From: JBFWNG01 sp050251195
GTDB lineage: Bacteria; Bdellovibrionota_B; Oligoflexia; Oligoflexales; Oligoflexaceae
Length of the DNA: 64,000 nucleotides
Direction: 5' to 3'
Assembly: GCA_050251195.1 (NCBI GenBank)
Contig: JBFWNG010000003.1
Coordinates: 124,001-188,000 of the forward strand
In this document: positions 36,722 through 45,743 of the stretch, piece by piece
How positions within the stretch are numbered: the stretch's first letter is position 1
Layout: every line of letters starts with the position of its first letter
Made by a program: the position numbers and the translations under genes
Notes under the pieces: generated by a model
What the model was told of the DNA's origin: nothing
What the model saw: only the letters and a program-made list of their open reading frames with translations
Database searches by the model: none

Positions 36722-37456
36722 ATGGCCGTTGTTCTTAAGAAGCTGCTAAAAATTGCTGGCTGGGCGCTACTTGCTTTCCTCGTTCTTTTTTGCGTCTTGT
36801 TCCCCACTCTCATTTACGTCAATGATGCGAGGGTTACTTTACCGAACCTCTCGTCTGAGAACGGGCGACGCTTGGGTCTAACTCAATCGATATTGCGATC
36901 AAACATCGATTACCGCCTTTCGGGCAAACCAGCAGCGCGGAAAAAGTTGGCGAAGGAGTTCCAAAAGGAGCACAAACAAAATCTCATCTCGAAATCGGCA
37001 AGATTCGAAAACCAGGGCCAAGTTTATCTTGCAGTAGGGAGCTATCCGGCCAAACTTGAAGGCAAGGACGCTTTTCTGCTGCCTGCAGGGGAAAGCCTGA
37101 CGATCGCTCCTCGCCGCTCCGGAAAATTCGTCATATCAACCTCCTTCGTCGGTTTTGGCGTCCATCCCCAGATCGAAGTGCGGGTCAACGACAAGCCTTC
37201 GTTTCAAGAGAATCTCCCGCCGTTATCCGCTCCTGTCGACAGAGAAGGCTTCTTCTACCGAACCTTCGCGCGTTATCTCTTCATAGACACCCCGCCAACC
37301 GAAGGCGGTTCCTGGAAGCCGTTCGAGCAAGAACTAGAGCTGCAACCAACCGACGAATTGCAATTCGAGTGCAAAAACGAAACCGGCGGATGCTTTGTCA
37401 GCGACATTGCCCTCTCCTATTTGTTGGGCGTTCGACTGTCCCCACAATTTAATTAG
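36722..37456 (+). CDS. N-terminal part of a membrane-anchored sulfatase-like protein, ended by an in-frame TAG
   Basis: A 244-residue product. One transmembrane anchor (WALLAFLVLFCVLFPTLIYV) is followed by a beta-rich periplasmic region (KFVISTSFVGFGVHPQIEV). The stop at 37454-37456 is in the same frame as the downstream sulfatase frame: the 19 codons between it and the GTG at 37514 are open and read into NVVLVLVDTLRYD, the first strand and metal site of the sulfatase fold. Without this TAG a single protein of ~800 residues would be made. It may be a broken gene, a readthrough gene, or two proteins; the lack of a Shine-Dalgarno before the second part argues for one ancestral gene. Confidence 0.65.
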   Translation: MAVVLKKLLKIAGWALLAFLVLFCVLFPTLIYVNDARVTLPNLSSENGRRLGLTQSILRSNIDYRLSGKPAARKKLAKEFQKEHKQNLISKSARFENQGQVYLAVGSYPAKLEGKDAFLLPAGESLTIAPRRSGKFVISTSFVGFGVHPQIEVRVNDKPSFQENLPPLSAPVDREGFFYRTFARYLFIDTPPTEGGSWKPFEQELELQPTDELQFECKNETGGCFVSDIALSYLLGVRLSPQFN

Positions 37457-37479
37457 GGGTACAGTCGAACGCCCAACAA
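37421..37479. repeat. 23-bp inverted repeat enclosing the TAG stop in the sulfatase-like gene
   Basis: Left arm 37421-37443 (TTGTTGGGCGTTCGACTGTC plus CCC) is the exact reverse complement of right arm 37456-37479, except for one extra base in the right arm. The loop is ACAATTTAATTA, and the TAG straddles the loop-right arm boundary. No U-tract follows, so a rho-independent terminator is unlikely. Such near-perfect long palindromes within a coding frame can arise by template switching. Confidence 0.9.
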
Positions 37480-37513
37480 TTCGGAGTGTCCCGGTTCTGG
37501 GTGTCTCGCTAAT

Positions 37514-39133
37514 GTGGTTTTGGTGTTGGTGGATACATTGCGCTATGACGCGGTTAATGAGACGAGTATGCCTTATCTTGCGGGGCTGAAGAAATCGTCG
37601 GTGTCGTTTGAGAATGCGATTGCGCCGGGGAATATGACGAGTCCGTCGACCAATTCCATTCTTGCGTGCAAAATGCCGTCAAATATCAGTCCGGTTTCGT
37701 TTTCTTATTCTTTGAGCGAGCAACTGCGGGAGGCCTATTATGCAAAACGCCAGCCTTCGTTTCCGTCGGTCTTTGCTAAGGCAGGTTATAAAACGGCCAT
37801 GATCGGCACTGTCTCGATCTTGTCGGAGATCATGGGGGCAGGCGTAAATCATGGTTTTGACGAAGATATTGCTGTCGAGACGGAGGGGTACGAAACTCCG
37901 CACTTGGCTCGCGAAGCGATGCAGTGGATTGAACGGAATCACGACAGACCCTTCTTCCTTTATCTGCATTTTAATGCGCCTCACGGACCCTACAAACCGC
38001 CACTGAGCGATTTGATGGCAATGTTTCCCGGATTCTTCAAGGCGTTTGCATCCTGGGGCGACATCATGAAGTGGCAGTATCGGGGCGAAGCGCATTTTAC
38101 GGACCGGTACCTCGCCCAAGTGATGAGCGCATTGGAAAAATATAAGCTGACGGACAACACTGTGTTCGTTGTCAGTGCCGACCACGGAGATCACTTCACT
38201 CCCAGCAGCTTTACGCATAACAGCATTGGCCCTTCTTATTTCGGGAGTTTCTTTGATCACGGAGCCACTCTCTTGAACGACGAAATCCATGTGCCTCTCA
38301 TCATCAAGAAACCTGGTGCGGAGCCTGCGGCCGTCCAGAGGTATACAAGCACAATAGACATTGGCCCGACGCTGCTGAAACTGGCCGATATTAAGGGCGG
38401 CGACTGGTGCGAGGGCAAACCCCTGATTCCCTTACGAACAAAACCGGATGACATAATTGGGTCAGAGGGATTTAGGGAACGGTCGATTATTTTTGACCAA
38501 CGCTACAAATACATCCGGGCCTACGCCCCCACGGAGAAACGGTTCTTCGGCCCCGAGGACTATGTTGGACGCGAGACCCAGATCTTTATCGAAGAACGCC
38601 TCCACGATCTCCAGTCGGATCCGCTCGAAGCAAGGAATGTCGATTTGTCCGAAAGAAAACTCCTTCATCATGCCCGAGATCTATTTCGGGAGTACTACGG
38701 CGTTAAAACCCGCACCGAACTCGTTATTGAGAGCCCCAAACAGGCGGACTTCAAGGTCAAAATCTTCGGCGAGGTTGAAGTTGCTCCTCATGATTCTTAC
38801 GTTGCCAAGCCTGACTCCGACGGGATCGAAATCAGCGGGTCTTTCTCCGATCGGCAAGTTATCCCCATCGGAGTAAAAAGCCTCGCCAAAGTCGAAGTCA
38901 CTGTTAACGCTCGGCCGATTCCCATTACCTTCACATCGTATCGAATTCCTATCAGCCTGGATGAATGGCGAAAGACTTTACCGGAAATGCACAGTTCGCT
39001 TTTGGATTTTAACAAAACTAACGTCTACCTGCGAAAAGTTGAGGATGACGAGGTCAAGAAGCGCAAAATCGTCGCCAACCAGCCCGAGTTCGAGAAGATT
39101 CTTCGGGAATGGGGCTACTTACACGAAGATTAA
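37514..39133 (+). CDS. Sulfatase/alkaline-phosphatase-superfamily hydrolase (C-terminal part of split gene)
   Basis: 539 codons from the first usable GTG. Metal Asp is in LVLVDTLRYD, a nucleophile candidate Thr/Ser in APGNMTSPSTNS, then LHFNAPHGPY, VVSADHGDH and FFDHGATLLNDEIHVPLII. These are the ordered metal-site motifs of the fold. The classical C/S-x-P-x-R formylglycine motif is not intact (S-P-S-T-N), so a phospho- or sulfo-ester or phosphoglycerol-transferase-like activity is possible. The GTG at 37514 falls inside the first beta strand and has no Shine-Dalgarno; translation may depend on the upstream part. The gene ends 62 bp before the barrel-like gene. Confidence 0.75.
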   Translation: MVLVLVDTLRYDAVNETSMPYLAGLKKSSVSFENAIAPGNMTSPSTNSILACKMPSNISPVSFSYSLSEQLREAYYAKRQPSFPSVFAKAGYKTAMIGTVSILSEIMGAGVNHGFDEDIAVETEGYETPHLAREAMQWIERNHDRPFFLYLHFNAPHGPYKPPLSDLMAMFPGFFKAFASWGDIMKWQYRGEAHFTDRYLAQVMSALEKYKLTDNTVFVVSADHGDHFTPSSFTHNSIGPSYFGSFFDHGATLLNDEIHVPLIIKKPGAEPAAVQRYTSTIDIGPTLLKLADIKGGDWCEGKPLIPLRTKPDDIIGSEGFRERSIIFDQRYKYIRAYAPTEKRFFGPEDYVGRETQIFIEERLHDLQSDPLEARNVDLSERKLLHHARDLFREYYGVKTRTELVIESPKQADFKVKIFGEVEVAPHDSYVAKPDSDGIEISGSFSDRQVIPIGVKSLAKVEVTVNARPIPITFTSYRIPISLDEWRKTLPEMHSSLLDFNKTNVYLRKVEDDEVKKRKIVANQPEFEKILREWGYLHED

Positions 39134-39195
39134 CCGAAAACTAGCTTCCTCTTAAGGGCTTACCTGGGTAAAATATTCGAAAATACCGAGGTCCC

Positions 39196-40197
39196 ATGTT
39201 TTTTCGTTATAGGCAGCTGCTGGCTATTTTCGTGCTCGTTGTTGCACAAATGGCGGCGGCAAAGCCGAGACGTGTATTCTTCGGCAACTGCTCCTTTTCG
39301 AAGGACCCGCAGAAAGGCGGGGATTGGCCTGCCATGTGCTTCCGCGCGAGTGCGGCGGGATATGGCATTAGAAAATCCGAAACTCTACCTCTGTGGCAAA
39401 AATTCTATCACACCGACGGCTACTTGGGTCTCCACCTCAACTCCTCCTTGTCAATCCACGGGTCCGCGAGCCAAAACATCACCCAAGACACCAAAAAACA
39501 CGTCGAGAAGAAAACCGACAATCTCTTTATACAAATGGGGAACCCCGCTCTTCATCGATTACGGATGACGATAGGACGTTTCAATAACACCTTCGGCATC
39601 AATGACGAACCGTTCTCCGAGGCTCTTTCACACCTTTATAAAAATCCGAGTTTTTGGGAGACGGAAAAATACTCTGCAAAGATCACCATCGACGATTTGG
39701 CAACAACCCAGTTGGACCTCGGCGCGTCAACGCCCTTCAACGACCTCGACAAATACGATTCAAAGACGAACACCGAAAATTTCGACCTGCTCGCCAGATT
39801 GATTCACGACAGTTCTGCCCTCGGGGGCACGCGGTTCATGGCGTCGTATTTAGAGCGCCCTCATCTTCAAAGGCGTCTCTCCCTTGGCATCATTACCGTT
39901 TCCCCGACAGACGCTACCGCTAGCTTTGAGTGGGTAAGGGTTTGGGATGCTTATTCGAGCGAACGGTTTAATCAGATCATGCGTTTTGTCTATTACGATA
40001 ACATGAAAAACAAGCAGCGATGGTTGTTCGAATACGAGAATGAACTCGAACGTCACTGGATGACGACGGTCGGCTTTGATTATCATCCGTTTAAATACTC
40101 ATACATTCGCAATAGCCTGTCTTATTACAGGTCGGCAATAGATAAAGATCTTCATCACTGGATAATGACAAGCGGCATTGGACTGTATTTGCTATGA
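39196..40197 (+). CDS. Exported beta-barrel-like protein, unknown family
   Basis: A 333-residue protein with a signal peptide (LLAIFVLVVAQMAAA). The mature part shows many alternating polar/aromatic strands (LGLHLNSSLSIHGSASQ; MRFVYYDNMKN; RWLFEYENELERHW) and ends ...GIGLYLL, a pattern suggestive of an outer-membrane beta barrel, although the last residue is Leu rather than Phe. I recognise no family. Its stop overlaps the start of the next gene by 4 bp (ATGA), so the two are translationally coupled. Confidence 0.6.
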   Translation: MFFRYRQLLAIFVLVVAQMAAAKPRRVFFGNCSFSKDPQKGGDWPAMCFRASAAGYGIRKSETLPLWQKFYHTDGYLGLHLNSSLSIHGSASQNITQDTKKHVEKKTDNLFIQMGNPALHRLRMTIGRFNNTFGINDEPFSEALSHLYKNPSFWETEKYSAKITIDDLATTQLDLGASTPFNDLDKYDSKTNTENFDLLARLIHDSSALGGTRFMASYLERPHLQRRLSLGIITVSPTDATASFEWVRVWDAYSSERFNQIMRFVYYDNMKNKQRWLFEYENELERHWMTTVGFDYHPFKYSYIRNSLSYYRSAIDKDLHHWIMTSGIGLYLL

Positions 40198-42836
40198 AAG
40201 TCTGTCTTTACATCGCTGGCTTTTTCTTCCTTAACTCGCTGTCCTTCGCACAGCAAAATGAGGACCCAGAACCTCACGTCGCCATTGAGTTCGACGAACG
40301 GGAAGAAGAATCCAAAGCAGGTACAAATCGAATCTTCCGAAACCCAGCGCTAGCAAGCGGTTTGGGCGGCGGCGCAGACCAACTCAACAAGTCCTTTAAC
40401 TCGCTTATGGAATCGGTGTTTTACGGGCTTCTCGATAACGAGCTCGTCTACGACGTGACGGACTCGAGCCAGTTCACAACCAGCCTAAAACGTGACGTGT
40501 ATTCGGCATCGGACGGGTCTTACGTTCTTGTCGACAGATTTTCGATTGGCCCAAAATACCTCGCACCGCTCACCACGATTCAGAATGTTCCTCTGAATAT
40601 CGGAGGCGAAGGCGCCGTCAACATTTTGCATATCTATCGACGCAGCGACGGCATGCGTCTCGCCGAAAGCAAAGAACTGCCGTTCTATCGAGTTTTGATG
40701 AACAACTGGTTTGGCATCCTCCCGCTCCTCACCAACATTTTGCCTCCGTCGTTCAACCCCAACGAGCTTTATGATCCCGTTACACAGCTCGGTACGCCCT
40801 TCATATTTCCGTTCACCCCGAAGGACATCCAAGAAATGCCGATCGGATCTATCCGCAGTTATTCTATATCCGGCGGCATCCAGCTCTCCATCGACGCGGG
40901 CGACAGCCGTTCGCAGTCCGTCAAGGACGCCCTCACGGGAATTGACGACGTCGTACTGCAACTTCCCTATACTATCTATAAAAAGGGCGAACACCGAATC
41001 AGTGTCTTACGCCGTTCTAAAGACCTCGTATGGGTGGGACTGACTGACGCACATCGCGTGGGACATGGGCTTCGCAACGTCGTCGGCCACGTCGGCCGAA
41101 TATTCGCGAAAGTTAGCCCTTACTGGAGCGGGGTTCCGGCCCTATTCTTTCCTGTAGACCTTGAAGGCAACATCTACGATCTCCTTAAATACGACCAGCT
41201 TTATGAATTCAATATGACCAACAGAGAAGCACAAGTCGCATTCTCCAAAGCGGTACAAGGCAATTTTTCCCTCTCGCAAAAATACGCCGTCAAAGGGAAC
41301 AAGACCGGGGTGAAGTTTCATTATAAGAAAAAGGAATCTGGCGTCGAAACCGAGATCGGCAATAGTCGCAACCTCTTCATTCATCGCGATACCCGCAAAC
41401 TGCAAAAGCAAGATCTGGAGGTCGAGACCATAGATTCCAAGGGCCGGTTATACACGCTCGAAGCAAGAGCGCAGACGGAGGATGAAAACTGGAACGCATT
41501 GGTCGGCGATGAACAGATCAACTTTGGCGCCAAAACGGTTCTCAAGGTAGGGAAAACAAAGAACGCGAAACACCCCTATGCTTTCCTCAAAGGCGTATCT
41601 GATCCCACGACCATCATGTTTTCTCTCAACATCAACGACCGCTTTACCGATGTCCTCGACTTCCGGCGTTTTCTGAGCTTGCTGCGCCTCTACACACAGC
41701 TACCTCTCGCGAGTATTCCCACCATTCCGTTGCGTGTGGAAGAGGACCTGGTAGAAACTCGACGTACAAAAAGTCTCATTAACCCGGTTGACGATACACA
41801 CGACTTCCACGTCACACCAACCTATCTTGGAAAGCTAACGGCAAACGCCTCGGTCTACTTTTCCTACGAGCAAATCCGGCGCGTGGTCTCGGCAACCGAC
41901 TCACAAAAGTGGTCCGCCTTTGCAAAAGCTTACGGACTCGATCCCAATGATTGGTCGACTGTTGCGAAACGCGAACGATTCTTGAATCGCCTCAACTGGG
42001 TGTCTGCGACACTTGCATATCCGTTGCGCCTTTTTAATATCCGCATTCTATATGCGGACGCTATCCGAGAAATGACCAACGGTGTTAACGCACTTAACGC
42101 TCTCAACAATGTCAACGACACTCCCGTCGAGCTTGTCGACAAATTCTATGAACTTCTCGAATCCGACCATCCCGCGCATCTTGTCGCTGCATTACTGTAT
42201 CTTGGGGATCTTAAAAAAATTCCACGCAGCGTCGCCTTCACAACCTCTAAAAAAGGCGACGACCGAGGCCAGGCCAAGAAGATCTTTAAGGGCCTGGACG
42301 GCACACTGTTTGAGAGCGAAGTGAAGTTTCCTCCCGCCGAGCGAAGTGACGAGATCCAAGAAAAAGAATCTATGTTTATTCCGAGCAACCTTACCGAAAC
42401 CAGAGATCGGCCCAAGATCAGTCATATTCTCGTCGCCACGGAGAAAGTCGATGAGTTGATCGAAAACAAGCACATTCTCGTCAACCACATCACCATTCAG
42501 CTAAAAGCCAAGGATCTTCCTCCAGCTAAGAAAGCGAAGATTCTCGTACGCGTCGAGCAAAGCGGCAAACTCGATCTCGGCAGATTGATGCTCGCCGAAG
42601 GCGTGCTCAATATTGCCTCGTCTAACAAGCAGCCTAAAAAAGATGAGTTCTCGATCTATAAATTTTTTCTGACTGGACCCAAGAGCGAACTCGACGGATT
42701 TCTACTCCGCAAAGCTCTCGAGCTCGGAACTCAGTTCGACGTTTCTTTCTCATTGTCCGGCGACGGCGAGGTCTGGAGCACGGAAAAAAAAGTTTCCTTC
42801 CGCTTTGAAGACGGAAAACTGCTACCTCCTCCTTGA
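40194..42836 (+). CDS. Large exported protein of unknown function coupled to the barrel-like gene
   Basis: An 880-residue protein with a signal peptide (YIAGFFFLNSLSFA). No recognisable enzyme motif. The first half is predicted beta-rich (IGGEGAVNILHIYRRSD; TIYKKGEHRISVLRRSK). Residues ~580-660 are helical (WSAFAKAYGLDPNDWSTVAK). The C-terminal ~150 residues are again beta-rich (KAKILVRVEQSGKLDLGRLM; FDVSFSLSGDGEVW). It overlaps the barrel-like gene by 4 bp, which suggests the two products act together at the outer membrane. Function not inferable. Confidence 0.6.
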   Translation: MKVCLYIAGFFFLNSLSFAQQNEDPEPHVAIEFDEREEESKAGTNRIFRNPALASGLGGGADQLNKSFNSLMESVFYGLLDNELVYDVTDSSQFTTSLKRDVYSASDGSYVLVDRFSIGPKYLAPLTTIQNVPLNIGGEGAVNILHIYRRSDGMRLAESKELPFYRVLMNNWFGILPLLTNILPPSFNPNELYDPVTQLGTPFIFPFTPKDIQEMPIGSIRSYSISGGIQLSIDAGDSRSQSVKDALTGIDDVVLQLPYTIYKKGEHRISVLRRSKDLVWVGLTDAHRVGHGLRNVVGHVGRIFAKVSPYWSGVPALFFPVDLEGNIYDLLKYDQLYEFNMTNREAQVAFSKAVQGNFSLSQKYAVKGNKTGVKFHYKKKESGVETEIGNSRNLFIHRDTRKLQKQDLEVETIDSKGRLYTLEARAQTEDENWNALVGDEQINFGAKTVLKVGKTKNAKHPYAFLKGVSDPTTIMFSLNINDRFTDVLDFRRFLSLLRLYTQLPLASIPTIPLRVEEDLVETRRTKSLINPVDDTHDFHVTPTYLGKLTANASVYFSYEQIRRVVSATDSQKWSAFAKAYGLDPNDWSTVAKRERFLNRLNWVSATLAYPLRLFNIRILYADAIREMTNGVNALNALNNVNDTPVELVDKFYELLESDHPAHLVAALLYLGDLKKIPRSVAFTTSKKGDDRGQAKKIFKGLDGTLFESEVKFPPAERSDEIQEKESMFIPSNLTETRDRPKISHILVATEKVDELIENKHILVNHITIQLKAKDLPPAKKAKILVRVEQSGKLDLGRLMLAEGVLNIASSNKQPKKDEFSIYKFFLTGPKSELDGFLLRKALELGTQFDVSFSLSGDGEVWSTEKKVSFRFEDGKLLPPP

Positions 42837-42851
42837 GCAGCAGAATCCTTA

Positions 42852-43583
42852 TTATATTTGTTTATTGTATGCGACTAAACTATCAGCAAAAGTCACAATT
42901 CGGTCTTCCGGTGTCAAACCGTAGTCGATCGGAAAACTCAACGACGTCGGGTTGATAACAATAGCTCCATACTCCGTACCGCCCATACCGGGTTGAGTAA
43001 CGGTGCCAGAAGTTCTCCCCGAGACATTTATAGGCGTATTAAGCACGAGATCGTCGTCAGGCACATAAAAGTCGTCATTACGATCCTCTACTTCATCGAG
43101 ATATGATTGAGCAAGAAGGGTCATAGTGACGGAGGCGTACGTTTGATCATAGGCAAATGCTTGGACTGGATCGCCGTTCTCATGCTCGGCTTGAACCTTT
43201 ACGCCGACAACAAGATTGGAGTATGACCACTCAAAGGTGTGTGTCGCTGCCGAGCATGCGCCGTCACTATAAAAATTGCGAGTCCTGACGCCCTGAGTTC
43301 CTGTAACAACAAAGGTAGTTCGTTGGCTGCCCGTAGTATTGGTCACACAGCCCGATCCCCATGTGCCTTCTAGAGGACCAACAACTTTTGTTTCCACAGG
43401 CTCGCTACTTACTTCTTCCTCTGTTGGAATTGTCTCGATTTGAGGTAATGGTTGATAGGGTTCTTGGGTTGCGTCTTCCGATTTGTCGCCACTATCGTCT
43501 GAAGAGACAGTGACGTTTCTCGCTGGTTGCGCACAAGATATGGTCAGAAAAGAAAAAAGTACGAAAAAAGCATTTGTTCTCAT
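42852..43583 (-). CDS. Lipoprotein of unknown function
   Basis: A 243-residue lipoprotein (leader FFVLFSFLTISC). An acidic Ser/Pro/Glu-rich linker (residues 25-65) precedes a beta domain beginning LEGTWGSGCVTNTTGSQRTT, with a second Cys in FYSDGACSAATHTF that may pair with CVTN. The GTW opening recalls lipocalin-like domains, but the match is not firm. Convergent with the 880-residue gene (15 bp gap). Confidence 0.65.
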   Translation of the reverse strand: MRTNAFFVLFSFLTISCAQPARNVTVSSDDSGDKSEDATQEPYQPLPQIETIPTEEEVSSEPVETKVVGPLEGTWGSGCVTNTTGSQRTTFVVTGTQGVRTRNFYSDGACSAATHTFEWSYSNLVVGVKVQAEHENGDPVQAFAYDQTYASVTMTLLAQSYLDEVEDRNDDFYVPDDDLVLNTPINVSGRTSGTVTQPGMGGTEYGAIVINPTSLSFPIDYGLTPEDRIVTFADSLVAYNKQI

Positions 43584-43769
43584 ACTGTAGCCTCTAGCTG
43601 ATGCGAATAGATCTATCTCTATCGGCCTTTCTGGCAGAAAAAAATAGTTTTGATCCTAATGCTTCAGATTCATTGGATAAACCTAGGTCTTTTTTAACAG
43701 GGCCTGTCGGAAATTCCTTCATAAAATACCGAAAAATGCCGAAAAATAGCCAATATGGAGGTACCCTTT

Positions 43770-44702
43770 ATGAAAATAGCCTTTTTGCTATCCGCGCTTG
43801 CACTTGTCTTTGGTTGCAAATCACGCTCTAGCGGCGGAAGCAGCAACATCATGGCAGACCTAGCGGCCAAGGATGGGAGTTTTCCCATGTATCAATCTAT
43901 CTATTACGGCAAGGTGCTGGGCTATCCCGACATAGTCGTGCTCACTGACGAAATCGTGAAAAAGATCCTTGCTGGTGAAATCACAGACGATGGCAAAACA
44001 AAATACTTGGCCGAAGGGGACATGCTGTTGACTCTTGAGCAGGTCAAGGGTCGGTATGGCACTGAGTTAGGTATTTCCGCCCGTATCTGCGAAAAAGGTG
44101 AGAGATGGAGAAACGCAACGGTCAAATATTCGTTTGACGGCGTCGATGACGACCATCGAAGTCAGCACATAAGCGTTATTAAAGAGGCGATGGCCGACTG
44201 GACTGCCAAGACGGGGATCCGATTTGTTGAAGTGGACGATGCGGACGACGGCGTCAATTTCGTTACCTCAGCTACAGACAATACAGGTTGTTGGTCGGAG
44301 TTTGGGCGGAGTGCAAGAACGGTTAACCTCGGAAGTACTTGCTGGAATGTTCCAAGAGCGGCACGTCATGAGATTGGCCACGTTATGGGCCTTAGACACG
44401 AACAAACTCGAAAAGATCGAGATGATTTTGTCGACATCGACTTTGGTAACATCGAGTCGGAATACAAGCACAATTTCGAAAAAGAAGGTTGCTTCGATTC
44501 CAACCTACCGTTCGATTTTAATTCCGTCATGCTTTATGGAAGTTTCAGCTTTTCAAAGAATGGCGAACCGACCATCGTTAAAACCAACGGCGATACGTTT
44601 GACGCACCCCAAGCCATCAGCCAATGGGACGCCCGCACCATTATTCAATTCTATGATTTGGACGGCGGAGATGATGACGATGATGACGATAACGATGATT
44701 AA
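43770..44702 (+). CDS. Astacin-like zinc metalloprotease lipoprotein
   Basis: A 310-residue lipoprotein (leader LLSALALVFGC). The start at 43770 follows GGAGG; an ATG five codons earlier contains that Shine-Dalgarno. The zinc site HEIGHVMGLRHEQTRKDRDD (His200, His204, His210) is the full astacin (M12A) motif, and SVMLYG at 252-257 is the Met-turn. The tail is Asp-rich (last ~12 residues), perhaps calcium binding. It is exported and probably degrades proteins outside the cell. Its stop overlaps by 4 bp that of the convergent HExxH gene. Confidence 0.92.
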   Translation: MKIAFLLSALALVFGCKSRSSGGSSNIMADLAAKDGSFPMYQSIYYGKVLGYPDIVVLTDEIVKKILAGEITDDGKTKYLAEGDMLLTLEQVKGRYGTELGISARICEKGERWRNATVKYSFDGVDDDHRSQHISVIKEAMADWTAKTGIRFVEVDDADDGVNFVTSATDNTGCWSEFGRSARTVNLGSTCWNVPRAARHEIGHVMGLRHEQTRKDRDDFVDIDFGNIESEYKHNFEKEGCFDSNLPFDFNSVMLYGSFSFSKNGEPTIVKTNGDTFDAPQAISQWDARTIIQFYDLDGGDDDDDDDNDD

Positions 44703-45343
44703 GTAGGTATGTCTAACGCATATGCCTGGATCAAATCAGCAACATAGGTTTCGCGCGCAAGCACCGTCTGATAGATCCAGGTATAATATTTTTTGTTTTC
44801 GATAATCGTGCGAGCTTCTTGAACGCCGATATATGACGCCAGTGCTTTCCATTCCAAATAATTTACGATGAGATGCAAGCGAGTGGAGTGTTCGGTACGA
44901 GAGCCTTCGGGCAAACCTACGGGCACGTCTGGAAACTCGGCTTTGGTTGCTCTTATGGCGCTGTGGGTTTGATCGTTGCGGTTACACAAATGCCAATGGA
45001 TCTGTTCGTGTAAGAACTGCGCCAAAAATTCGGGTGGAGCATCAAGGTGGAGCGTATTGAGGGTAAGGACAGGGTGACTGTGCGCCATCACCTTATGTTG
45101 AATTCGAATTTTCTTCGTAAAGAAATAAGGGCGAAGATCGTAATCACGGCAGAGGCCTTCTAAAAGCGCCTTGGCAGCTTCTTGACGAGGATGTGGAGGT
45201 TCCGCAAGCTCGATATCCAGATCAGTTATCACCTCTTCTAGTTTGCTAGCCCGACTGACTCCAGTCGATGCATTCTTCAGGGCTTCCGATCTGTATGCAG
45301 CACCTGTTGACCAATCTTTCTCTTGCGGCATCTCTCTCCCCAT
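44699..45343 (-). CDS. Predicted HExxH metallopeptidase-like protein
   Basis: Up to 214 residues. FLAQFLHEQIHWHLC contains HEQIH, a zincin-type HExxH motif, with Glu residues downstream (YLEWKALASYIG) as possible third ligands. No signal peptide. The full frame overlaps the preceding lipoprotein gene by 98 bp in another frame. A GTG at 45232, 13 nt after that gene's stop, is a plausible alternative start but lacks a clear Shine-Dalgarno, so the N-terminus is uncertain. It follows the Cys-rich lipoprotein gene and converges on the astacin gene. Substrate unknown. Confidence 0.6.
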   Translation of the reverse strand: MGREMPQEKDWSTGAAYRSEALKNASTGVSRASKLEEVITDLDIELAEPPHPRQEAAKALLEGLCRDYDLRPYFFTKKIRIQHKVMAHSHPVLTLNTLHLDAPPEFLAQFLHEQIHWHLCNRNDQTHSAIRATKAEFPDVPVGLPEGSRTEHSTRLHLIVNYLEWKALASYIGVQEARTIIENKKYYTWIYQTVLARETYVADLIQAYALDIPT

Positions 45344-45584
45344 CCATAATGCTGGTTTGGAGATAAGGTACCATAAACCCTGAGAAGAACAATGTGCAAT
45401 CGGCTAAGGTCCTTGCAGAGTCAGCGCATAGCTCCTTGCCAAATGGCGTACCGGGTTTGTCGAGGCAGGCTTGCATTCCCCACGATTCATTCGAGGAATT
45501 CGCCATGCTTGAGGAACGCGAGCGAATCTTGCATCCGCACAACGACGTGCAAGCCAATAGAAGAATGGCAATGGATTTCTTCAT
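45246..45584 (-). CDS. Small Cys-rich lipoprotein
   Basis: A 112-residue lipoprotein (leader ILLLACTSLCGC). The mature part has Cys in the order C...C...ADC...CC...EC (QACLDKPGTPFGKELC, TLADCTLFF, NRCCIQIGSPEEC). The lipoprotein at 47468-47917 has the same order (ASCMESGRSGDDC, VFADCQAY, ETCCRV, EQEC), so they are likely paralogues with conserved disulfides. Followed by the HExxH peptidase frame, with overlap or close coupling. Confidence 0.7.
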   Translation of the reverse strand: MKKSIAILLLACTSLCGCKIRSRSSSMANSSNESWGMQACLDKPGTPFGKELCADSARTLADCTLFFSGFMVPYLQTSIMDGERDAARERLVNRCCIQIGSPEECIDWSQSG

Positions 45585-45645
45585 TCGAGTCTTTTCCTAC
45601 GGGTTTTTTTTATTCTACCATGTTTGGATCGCAAAGACATTCCTT

Positions 45646-45674
45646 GAGATGTTTCGCTTCGCTCAACATGACGA
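45646..45674. repeat. Half-copy of the REP-like repeat
   Basis: GAGATGTTTCGCTTCGCTCA followed by ACATGACGAC is a variant of the arm seen at 6313-6339. It lies in the gap between two divergent genes. Confidence 0.6.
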
Positions 45675-45743
45675 CTTTGGCGAGTTTATTGCAAAATCAT
45701 GGGACGCTATGTCCCGTTTTAACCGTCAAAAAGGAGTACTATC

